In this document: piece by piece, positions 6,339 to 11,280 of the stretch | How the letters are laid out: every line of letters starts with the position of its first letter | How positions within the stretch are numbered: the first letter of the stretch is position 1 | Made by a program: the position numbers and the translations under genes | Assembly: GCA_024403215.1 (NCBI GenBank) | Contig: JAKSSJ010000041.1 | Span: 1 to 11,280 of the forward strand | Origin: Clostridia bacterium | GTDB taxonomy: Bacteria > Bacillota > Clostridia > Peptostreptococcales > Anaerovoracaceae | Direction: 5' to 3' | Length of the DNA stretch: 11,280 nt | The notes under the pieces: model-generated | Database searches by the model: none | What the model saw: only the letters and a program-made list of their open reading frames with translations | Told to the model about the DNA's origin: nothing

Positions 6339-7361
6339 TTACTTAAGTTCAAACTGTGGAACTTCTGCAGCTGTTGATGGAACCTTAATCTTTCCATCGA
6401 TGATGTCTTTCTTAGCCTGTTCAACCTTTGTGAGAACGTCAGCTGGAATGTGTGTTCTTGTTGGAGCAAGATCTACACCACCATTCTTAAGATCATAGAG
6501 GTGAACGCCAGCCTTGAAGTTGCCAGCCTTTGTTTCCTTGGAAATGTCCTGGGAAGCTGTGTCAACTCTCTTCATAGCGGATGTGATTACGTAGTCTGGG
6601 GAAAGTGTTGATTGGTCTGTATCTACACCGATAGCCCAAATCTTGCTTTCTGCGCATGTGTTAATAACACCAATTCCTGTACCACCAGCAGCATGGTAAA
6701 TTACGTCTGCTCCGTTTGTCATCATGTTTGTAGCAGCAGCGGAACCACCAGGGATATCTCCAAAGTTGTTAGCATTGTACTGAAGAACCTTTGCATCTGG
6801 GCAAGCAGCGAGAACGCCTGCAATGTAACCAACACCAAACTGGTTCATAGGTTCAGAAACCATTCCCTGAACATAACCAACTGTCTTGGACTTTGTTACG
6901 CTACCAGCTACTAAACCTACGAGGTAGGAAGCTTCGTGCTGAGCGAACATAAGGCAAGCAACGTTTGGAAGATCGATTGAAGAGTCATCGATGATAGCGA
7001 ACTTCTGGTTAGGATTCTTTGTTGCAGCATCCTTTGTAGCGTCTGCAAGCATGTAACCTACGCAGATAATAAGGTCTGTTCCCTCATCAATGAATGTGTT
7101 GATGTTTGTCTGATAGTCAGCATCTGTCTTTGATTCAAGATAAGATACTTCGAAGTCAGCGTTTTCCTTTGCAAGAGCCTGAAGGCCTTCCCATGATGTC
7201 TGGTTGAAGGACTTATCGTTAACTCCGCCTACGTCAGTAACCATACCAACTTTGAACTTTTTAGCTTCTTCGCCACCCTGTTTAGCGTCTTCTTTCTTGC
7301 CGCAAGCTGCGAAAGAGAAAACCATAGCGAGTGCAAGAACAATTGCTAATACTTTTTTCAT
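6339..7361 (-). CDS. nupN: BMP-family nucleoside-binding lipoprotein
   Basis: This 340-residue substrate-binding lipoprotein is the receptor of the ABC importer and would be anchored to the outer face of the membrane. Residues 1-20 are a lipoprotein signal peptide: MKK, a hydrophobic core, then FAAC with Cys20 as the lipidation site, followed by a charged linker. The BMP (PnrA/Med) domain begins at about residue 36 with GMVTDVGGVNDKSFNQTSW, the base- and ribose-binding motif. Further marks are FAIIDDSS, MFAQHEASYLVGLVAG, VGYVQGM, IYHAAGGTG and WAIGVDTDQS. The length is typical. AAGGAG lies 6 nt before the ATG. It is the first gene after a strong promoter. Characterised homologues bind purine or mixed nucleosides; the nearby udp and tdk suggest that pyrimidine nucleosides are also taken up here, which is inference. 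Confidence 0.94.
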   Translation of the reverse strand: MKKVLAIVLALAMVFSFAACGKKEDAKQGGEEAKKFKVGMVTDVGGVNDKSFNQTSWEGLQALAKENADFEVSYLESKTDADYQTNINTFIDEGTDLIICVGYMLADATKDAATKNPNQKFAIIDDSSIDLPNVACLMFAQHEASYLVGLVAGSVTKSKTVGYVQGMVSEPMNQFGVGYIAGVLAACPDAKVLQYNANNFGDIPGGSAAATNMMTNGADVIYHAAGGTGIGVINTCAESKIWAIGVDTDQSTLSPDYVITSAMKRVDTASQDISKETKAGNFKAGVHLYDLKNGGVDLAPTRTHIPADVLTKVEQAKKDIIDGKIKVPSTAAEVPQFELK

Positions 7362-7385
7362 GTTATTCTCCTTTTATCCTCATTT

Positions 7386-7401
7386 GTGGCCGTATTGCCA
7401 C
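7386..7401 (-). promoter_or_regulatory. Small hairpin in the 5' leader of the nup operon
   Basis: GTGGC (7386-7390) and GCCAC (7397-7401) can pair across a six-base loop in the roughly 50-nt leader, between the predicted transcription start and the ribosome binding site of the lipoprotein gene. It is too short to be a known riboswitch. It could be a weak mRNA 5' stabilising structure, or the dyad could be an operator, since it lies just downstream of the promoter. It may also be chance. Confidence 0.3.
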
Positions 7402-7418
7402 CAAACTTTTACCCATTA

Positions 7419-7447
7419 ATTATACAAAAAACAGGTTCCTCTTTCAA
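7419..7447 (-). promoter_or_regulatory. Sigma-A promoter of the nup-udp-tdk operon, embedded in the deoC terminator
   Basis: On the minus strand, -35 TTGAAA (7442-7447) and -10 TATAAT (7419-7424) are separated by 17 nt. One base differs from consensus across both hexamers. The predicted start is near 7412, giving a leader of about 50 nt to the lipoprotein ATG at 7361. The -35 box lies within the seven-base loop of the terminator hairpin of the preceding unit, and the spacer contains its downstream arm and T-run. Confidence 0.88.
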
Positions 7448-7456
7448 CGAGGAACC
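7426..7456 (-). terminator. Intrinsic terminator of the hemW-glpK-deoC unit
   Basis: GGTTCCTC (7434-7441) and GAGGAACC (7449-7456) form a perfect 8-bp stem with a seven-base loop. On the minus strand it is followed by TG and then six T residues (7426-7431). It starts about 38 nt after the deoC stop. It overlaps the next operon's promoter, so read-through from deoC and initiation at that promoter use the same DNA. Confidence 0.88.
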
Positions 7457-7493
7457 CGCAAAAATTAATTAAAATTTTAACAAAACTTTACCA

Positions 7494-8153
7494 TTATTTA
7501 CCTTCACCGGCTTTTACTGCCTTGACAATTCTGCTGGTTCCGAGCCTATCTGCGCCGAGCCTAATAAACTCCTCTCCATCCTTAAGATCTTTTATTCCGC
7601 CAGCGGCCTTAACCTTTACATCAGCTCCAACATATTTTCTAAGAAGTGCAACGTCTTCCTTTGTTGCGCCGCCTGTGCTAAAGCCTGTTGAGGTCTTAAT
7701 ATAATCTGCTCCAGCCTCTGTTACGATGCTGCAAGCTTTAATTTTTTCTTCTTCAGTCAGAAGGCAGGTCTCGATTATTACCTTCAGCACATGGCCGAGG
7801 CAAGCTTCTTTGATTTGCTTAATCTCATCGAGCATCTCGTCATAAAGACCAGCTTTAAGTGCGCCTACATTGATAACCATATCAATCTCGTCAGCACCAT
7901 TTGAAACTGCATCTATTGTTTCAAACACCTTTACTGCAGTTGTGTTATAGCCATTTGGAAAGCCTATTACTGTGCAGACTGCAAGCTTATCACCTACGTA
8001 TTCTTTTGCCTTCTTTACAAACTTTGGCGGAATGCAAACAGATGCTGTGTTGTATTTAATTCCGTCATCGCATATTGCTTTAATCTGCTCCCATGTTGAA
8101 TCAACAGCAAGCAGAGTGTGATCGCATTTTGATAAGATTTCTTTTACATCCAT
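7494..8153 (-). CDS. deoC: Deoxyribose-phosphate aldolase
   Basis: This 219-residue class I aldolase reversibly splits 2-deoxy-D-ribose-5-phosphate into acetaldehyde and glyceraldehyde-3-phosphate, the last step of deoxynucleoside sugar catabolism. The Schiff-base lysine is Lys153 in YIKTSTGFSTGGAT. The proton-relay lysine is Lys182 in KVKAAGGIKD, and Asp91 lies in EIDMVINVGALKAG. DHTLL near the N terminus and GTSRIV near the C terminus complete the family pattern, and the length is normal. AGAGG lies 7 nt before the ATG. It follows glpK by 47 nt and is followed directly by a terminator and by the promoter of the nucleoside uptake operon, whose products would feed it through a phosphopentomutase not found in the window. 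Confidence 0.97.
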   Translation of the reverse strand: MDVKEILSKCDHTLLAVDSTWEQIKAICDDGIKYNTASVCIPPKFVKKAKEYVGDKLAVCTVIGFPNGYNTTAVKVFETIDAVSNGADEIDMVINVGALKAGLYDEMLDEIKQIKEACLGHVLKVIIETCLLTEEEKIKACSIVTEAGADYIKTSTGFSTGGATKEDVALLRKYVGADVKVKAAGGIKDLKDGEEFIRLGADRLGTSRIVKAVKAGEGK

Positions 8154-8182
8154 TTTAATTCCTCTTCTAAAAAACTAGTTCG

Positions 8183-8204
8183 CTTGTTACTAACTTGTTA
8201 CTAA
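8183..8204. repeat. 11-bp tandem duplication at the glpK stop
   Basis: CTTGTTACTAA occurs twice in direct succession (8183-8193 and 8194-8204). The second copy contains the glpK stop codon (8201-8203 on the complementary strand). It looks like a small slippage duplication in the glpK-deoC spacer, with no evident function. Confidence 0.8.
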
Positions 8205-9694
8205 AGACTTGTTAGCATTGCCTGCTTTACTGCAAGATGCCAGCCGTCTAGCTTTTTCTTTCTCTCTTCTTCATCAATGCTTGGAACAAAGGCTCCGGAA
8301 ATGCTCCAGTTATTCTGAATATCTTCAAGGCTGTCCCAGTATCCTGTTGCAAGTCCCGCAAGATAAGCAGCACCAAGCGCTGTTGTCTCAATGCATGTTG
8401 GCCTTTTAACTTCCGTTCCGATTATGTTTGCCTGGAACTGCATGAGGAAATTATTTGCGCTCGCACCGCCATCAACCTTTAGTGAGTGCAGCTTAATTCC
8501 GCTATCAGATTCCATTGCAGACAGCACGTCTGCTGTTTGGTAAGCCAAGGATTCAAGGGTCGCTCTAATGATGTGATATCTATTTGTGCCTCTTGTGATG
8601 CCGGTTATAATCCCCCTTGCGTAAGGATTCCAGTACGGCGCGCCGAGGCCTACAAAGGCTGGAACCATATAGACGCCATCTGTTGTATCAACCTTTTGCG
8701 CGAGCACTTCAGAATCTTTTGATTCTCTCACAAGCTCCATTTCATCTCTCAGCCACTGGATTGCAGCGCCTGCGATGAAGATGGATCCTTCAAGCGCATA
8801 AGTAACCTTGCCATTAAGTCCCCATGCGATTGTTGTTACGAGGCCGTTTTTTGAATAGATTGGCTTATCGCCTGTGTTCATAAGAAGGAAGCCGCCTGTG
8901 CCGTAAGTATTCTTTGCAAAGCCTGGCTGATAGCAGGCCTGTCCAAATAATGCGCACTGCTGATCTCCTGCGGCTCCAGAAATTTTTATTGGTCCGCCAA
9001 AGATTGTTGGATCTGTCTCGCCGTAAACGGCGGAGCTTGGCATTGGCTGTGGCAGCATGTTCTTTGGAATATTTAAGATGCCTAAAATCTCGTCATCCCA
9101 CTCTAGCGTGTTGATATTAAACATCATTGTTCTTGAAGCATTTGAATAATCTGTTACATGAATCTTTCCATTTGAAAGCTTCCAGATTAACCATGTTTCT
9201 ATTGTTCCAAAGAGGAGCTTGCCCTCTTCCGCTTTCTTTCTTGCGCCTTCTACATTATCTAAAATCCAGGCAAGCTTTGTGCCTGAAAAATATGCGTCGA
9301 TTAATAGTCCTGTCTTTTCCTTTATCTTGTCTTGATAGCCTTTTGCAACAAGCTCGTCACAAAGCTTTGCGGTTCGTCTGCACTGCCAAACTATTGCATT
9401 GTAGACTGGGATACCTGTTTCCTTATCCCATACTACTGTGGTTTCTCTTTGGTTCGTAATGCCGATGCCCACAATGTCTTCGTAGCTTGCGCCTACTCTT
9501 AGCATTGCTTCTCTGGCAACGCCTACTTGGGTCGACCAAATTTCCATTGCGTCGTGTTCAACCCAGCCTGGCTGTGGGAAAACTTGGGTGAATTCCTTTT
9601 GTGCCACGGATACCATCTTTCCTGCTTTATCAAAGAGTATGCATCTGCAGCTTGTTGTGCCTTCGTCTAAGGACATAATATACTTAGTGCTCAT
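8201..9694 (-). CDS. glpK: Glycerol kinase
   Basis: This 497-residue FGGY-family kinase converts glycerol and ATP to sn-glycerol-3-phosphate in the cytosol. Visible features are the N-terminal phosphate loop LDEGTTSCR (9-17; most relatives have DQGTTS), glycerol contacts Arg83-Glu84 in NQRETT, Tyr135 in IDAYFSGTK, catalytic Asp244 in GAAGDQQ, the nucleotide-site glycine loop TYGTGGF, and the C-terminal LKVDGGASANNFLMQ. The length matches E. coli GlpK. The loop before Asp244 (VYGETDPTIFGG) lacks the HPr-phosphorylated His known from enterococcal and bacillar enzymes, so activation by the phosphotransferase system is unlikely. Its ATG overlaps the end of hemW by 11 nt, with GGAG about 13 nt upstream, implying translational coupling. 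No glycerol facilitator or glycerol-3-phosphate dehydrogenase gene is present. Confidence 0.97.
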   Translation of the reverse strand: MSTKYIMSLDEGTTSCRCILFDKAGKMVSVAQKEFTQVFPQPGWVEHDAMEIWSTQVGVAREAMLRVGASYEDIVGIGITNQRETTVVWDKETGIPVYNAIVWQCRRTAKLCDELVAKGYQDKIKEKTGLLIDAYFSGTKLAWILDNVEGARKKAEEGKLLFGTIETWLIWKLSNGKIHVTDYSNASRTMMFNINTLEWDDEILGILNIPKNMLPQPMPSSAVYGETDPTIFGGPIKISGAAGDQQCALFGQACYQPGFAKNTYGTGGFLLMNTGDKPIYSKNGLVTTIAWGLNGKVTYALEGSIFIAGAAIQWLRDEMELVRESKDSEVLAQKVDTTDGVYMVPAFVGLGAPYWNPYARGIITGITRGTNRYHIIRATLESLAYQTADVLSAMESDSGIKLHSLKVDGGASANNFLMQFQANIIGTEVKRPTCIETTALGAAYLAGLATGYWDSLEDIQNNWSISGAFVPSIDEEERKKKLDGWHLAVKQAMLTSL

Positions 9695-10964
9695 TTAACA
9701 ACTTCTCCATAACCGGGTTGGTATTGTCCAAGCCCTTTTCCGTAAACATTAACTTATTACCTTTTAATTTTAGCATATCCTCTGCAAAAAGATTCTCTAA
9801 AACTTGTTTGTGTTCTGCAAGAAAATCTGCTGCAAACATTTCTTTATATTTATCTAGGTCCAGGCCGTCTATTAGCCTAAGCTGCGTAAAGATGAAATCA
9901 CCTTTAAGGTCTGCTTCGGACTGGGGGCTTACCAAGCGCTGCAGGCTTGGCATTGCCCCGGCCCCGCCGGCCTCTCTGTTCCCGCTGGCCTCCCTGTTCC
10001 CGCCGGTGGTAGCTTTCTCCTCGGACTTGACACCGGTTATTTCTTGGTTGACATAATAATATGTTCTGTTATTGTCAAGGAAGGAGTGGGCAGACAGCCC
10101 AAATCCCAGGTACGGCTCCATGTTCCAATATTTAAGATTGTGTCTGCACTCATAACCTGGCATCGCTGCATTTGATACCTCATAATGGTGGTATCCGAGT
10201 TGCTTTAGCTCTTCAAGGCAGCCATGATACATCCTTCTATTGTCTTCCCAGCTTGGAAGATCCACTTTTCCGTTTCTATATTCCTCATAAAGCTTTGTTC
10301 CTTCTTCAAGCTGCAGGCTGTAAAAGGATATATGCTTTGGCTTATACCCCAAGACTTCTTTTAGGCCTTCTGTAAAGCTTTCTACACTTTGTCCTGGAAG
10401 GCCTAGCATCAGATCCACATTAAAGTTGAGTCCAACTCCATTGCCGCTACTGCCAACCTCATTGCCGCTACTGCCAACCTCATTGCCGCTACTGCCAGCT
10501 TCATAATTTGATAAAAGATTAAGAACCTCTCTTGCCTTATCTGCGCTATGTACTCTTCCTATAGTCTTTAGCACCTCGTCATCTAGAGACTGCACTCCAA
10601 CTGATATTCTGTTAAAGCCCAGCGCCAATATCTCGTCCAGCTTTTCCCTGCTCAAGGTTTCGGGATTTGCCTCAATGGACATCTCGGCACCTTCTTCTAC
10701 TTCAAAGTTTTTCTTTATTGCATCTAGCACCTTGCTTAGCATTTCTTTTGTTGCCAAACTTGGGGTGCCGCCGCCGAAGAATATGCTGTCTACTACGTAG
10801 TCTTTACTGCACTCTGCTCCCCTTTTTTCAATTTCCTTGCAGAGTTCTTCGTAATACTCCATCTTTGGGTTTTCTGCATAGGAAACAAAGTCACAGTACT
10901 TGCATTTCTTTAGGCAGTACGGTGAATGCACATAAATCCCTAGTTTTCTAGCACCATTCTTCAT
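9684..10964 (-). CDS. hemW: HemW-type radical SAM heme chaperone (HemN-like)
   Basis: This 426-residue cytosolic radical SAM protein carries the CxxxCxxC cluster motif at Cys17, Cys21 and Cys24, followed by Asp-Phe as in HemW rather than the extra Cys of HemN. Also visible are GGGTPS (64-69), SIEANPE (96-102), RISVGVQS (119-126), VDLMLGLPGQS (173-183) and the HemW C-terminal domain from about 350. HemW proteins bind and deliver heme and lack coproporphyrinogen oxidase activity; many are misannotated as HemN. The chain is longer than the usual 370-400 because of two low-complexity insertions, 157-177 and about 314-352. The ATG has no ribosome binding site and lies 6 nt from a TATAAT box, so the mRNA is probably leaderless. 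The end overlaps glpK by 11 nt. Confidence 0.93.
   Translation of the reverse strand: MKNGARKLGIYVHSPYCLKKCKYCDFVSYAENPKMEYYEELCKEIEKRGAECSKDYVVDSIFFGGGTPSLATKEMLSKVLDAIKKNFEVEEGAEMSIEANPETLSREKLDEILALGFNRISVGVQSLDDEVLKTIGRVHSADKAREVLNLLSNYEAGSSGNEVGSSGNEVGSSGNGVGLNFNVDLMLGLPGQSVESFTEGLKEVLGYKPKHISFYSLQLEEGTKLYEEYRNGKVDLPSWEDNRRMYHGCLEELKQLGYHHYEVSNAAMPGYECRHNLKYWNMEPYLGFGLSAHSFLDNNRTYYYVNQEITGVKSEEKATTGGNREASGNREAGGAGAMPSLQRLVSPQSEADLKGDFIFTQLRLIDGLDLDKYKEMFAADFLAEHKQVLENLFAEDMLKLKGNKLMFTEKGLDNTNPVMEKLLNEH
9967..10002. repeat. Two 18-bp tandem repeats inside hemW
   Basis: The units at 9967-9984 and 9985-10002 match at 16 of 18 positions and encode GNREAG and GNREAS (hemW residues 322-333). 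They lie within a GC-rich low-complexity insertion in the variable linker before the C-terminal domain. The local GC content is clearly above the rest of the gene. Confidence 0.85.
10439..10501. repeat. Three 21-bp tandem repeats inside hemW
   Basis: Units start at 10439, 10460 and 10481. The first two are identical and the third differs only near its end. They encode GSSGNEV, GSSGNEV and GSSGNGV (hemW residues 157-177), inserted just before the strand of NFNVDLMLGLPGQ. The 21-bp period keeps the reading frame, as expected of a slippage-expanded array in a surface loop. Confidence 0.95.
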
Positions 10965-10970
10965 GCTTTA

Positions 10971-10999
10971 ATTATATCTGCATTTCCCGCTCTTAGCAA
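10971..10999 (-). promoter_or_regulatory. Promoter of hemW-glpK-deoC, probably giving a leaderless mRNA
   Basis: On the minus strand, -10 TATAAT (10971-10976) is perfect and -35 TTGCTA (10994-10999) matches four of six consensus bases, with 17 nt between. Only 6 nt separate the -10 box from the hemW ATG at 10964, so transcription would begin at or next to the start codon. This agrees with the absence of a ribosome binding site. Confidence 0.75.
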
Positions 11000-11016
11000 T
11001 CCGCACGCATGCAGCT

Positions 11017-11080
11017 ATTGCAATCCTGTAACCGCCAGCACGCTCAATGGGCGGGAGCAAAATGAGCTTTTCCGGTGCAG
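11017..11080. repeat. Right copy of the 64-bp inverted repeat
   Basis: This is the reverse complement of 1-64 at 59 of 64 positions. Positions 11036-11080 are the near-perfect 45-base part. Similarity fades left of the ATTGCAAT word at 11017-11024, which marks the inner boundary. It begins 17 bp outside the -35 box of the hemW promoter. Confidence 0.85.
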
Positions 11081-11094
11081 TAGTCCTCGCACGC

Positions 11095-11168
11095 TGTTAA
11101 ACAATCGGCTCTGCTCGCTGCTCTCGTCGAATGGCTCCTTCGCAACGCTCGCATCGCCGTGTTTAACA
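11095..11168. repeat. 9-bp inverted repeat pair around a 56-bp GC-rich core
   Basis: TGTTAAACA (11095-11103) and its exact reverse complement TGTTTAACA (11160-11168) bracket 56 bases rich in GCTC and CGC words. It could be a MITE-like or structured repeat unit next to the 64-bp repeat. No open reading frame lies inside. A chance pair of this length cannot be excluded. Confidence 0.45.
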
Positions 11169-11280
11169 ACGCTTTGCTGTGGAGTGCCCCTTCAAAGCAT
11201 CATTTTGCCTCCCCCCCCTTAATGACGCATTTCTTGGTTGGTGGCTCAGCCTTCGCCCGGGCTGCGCCCGTTCTCTGCTT

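Larger units (their letters stand above)
10965..11280. other. Non-coding region at the right end, 316 bp
   Basis: No gene can be supported here on either strand. It holds the hemW promoter next to the gene, the right copy of the inverted repeat (11017-11080), and a 9-bp inverted repeat pair (11095-11103 and 11160-11168). It also contains a run of eight C residues (11211-11218) and a small CGGGC-TGC-GCCCG hairpin at 11258-11270. From about 11000 the base composition is GC-richer than the genes, as in the left-end spacer. I see no tRNA cloverleaf or rRNA-like segment. Confidence 0.6.

Noticed and set aside
7362..7418. Purine or nucleoside riboswitch in the nup leader
   Set aside because: The leader is only about 50 nt with one 5-bp hairpin, too small for a known riboswitch aptamer, and it has no expression-platform terminator.
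8154..8200. Terminator between glpK and deoC
   Set aside because: Only a palindrome AACTAGTT with an adjacent T-run is present; it has no loop and cannot form a proper stem, so glpK and deoC are best read as one unit.
10439..10501. CRISPR-like array
   Set aside because: The 21-bp units are contiguous without spacers, lie in frame in hemW and encode a heptapeptide repeat; no cas genes are present.
9684..10964. Assignment of the radical SAM gene as coproporphyrinogen oxidase HemN
   Set aside because: CxxxCxxC is followed by Asp-Phe instead of the additional Cys, the N-terminal HemN extension is missing, and the overall form is that of HemW.
1..11080. The 11-kb block between inverted repeats as a composite transposon or genomic island
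   Set aside because: There is no transposase, integrase or resolvase. The cargo is ordinary metabolic genes with uniform AT-rich composition, and the repeats are short, lie in intergenic DNA and are diverged at five positions.

Overview
The window looks like a chromosomal segment of an AT-rich Gram-positive anaerobe, most probably of the class Clostridia. This is inferred from AGGAGG-type ribosome binding sites, a TTG start, tightly packed genes, a lipoprotein-type BMP receptor, a type II thymidine kinase and a HemW-type radical SAM protein. The genus cannot be fixed by reading alone. All ten genes lie on the minus strand, so transcription runs from the right end to the left.

Right-hand unit (10964 down to 7426): hemW, glpK and deoC. 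A good promoter sits so close to the hemW start that its mRNA is probably leaderless. hemW and glpK overlap by 11 nt, deoC follows after 47 nt, and an intrinsic terminator closes the unit. hemW carries two in-frame, tandem-repeat-rich insertions.

Left-hand unit (7447 down to 181): a nucleoside uptake and salvage operon. A near-consensus sigma-A promoter is built into the terminator of the preceding unit, with its -35 box in the terminator loop. The order is BMP-family lipoprotein (nupN-like), a FucI/AraA-fold sugar-isomerase-like protein (COG2407 type), two-domain ABC ATPase (nupO-like), permease (nupP-like), permease (nupQ-like), uridine phosphorylase (udp) and thymidine kinase (tdk). A terminator whose loop contains the tdk stop codon ends the unit. 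A terminator-like hairpin after the lipoprotein gene could keep receptor mRNA more abundant than transporter mRNA. From the isomerase-like gene to udp, stop codons, starts and ribosome binding sites overlap, which points to translational coupling.

How the genes fit together: the ABC system would import nucleosides, Udp would release the base and (deoxy)ribose-1-phosphate, and Tdk would capture thymidine as dTMP. DeoC, in the neighbouring unit, would split deoxyribose-5-phosphate into acetaldehyde and glyceraldehyde-3-phosphate. The linking phosphopentomutase and a cytidine deaminase are not in the window. The isomerase-like protein is the main functional unknown.

Most notable observations: (i) the nupQ-like permease lacks about 37-38 residues, including a glycine-rich membrane segment present in its partner permease; (ii) the sugar-isomerase-fold gene is embedded in a nucleoside ABC operon; (iii) a terminator and a promoter are superimposed at 7419-7456; (iv) hemW is probably leaderless and contains repeat insertions; (v) a 64-bp inverted repeat pair, 59/64 identical, lies near both ends in GC-richer non-coding DNA and is probably a dispersed genomic repeat. 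I see no phage, CRISPR, toxin-antitoxin, transposase or RNA gene, and nothing that amounts to a clearly new defence or mobile system.
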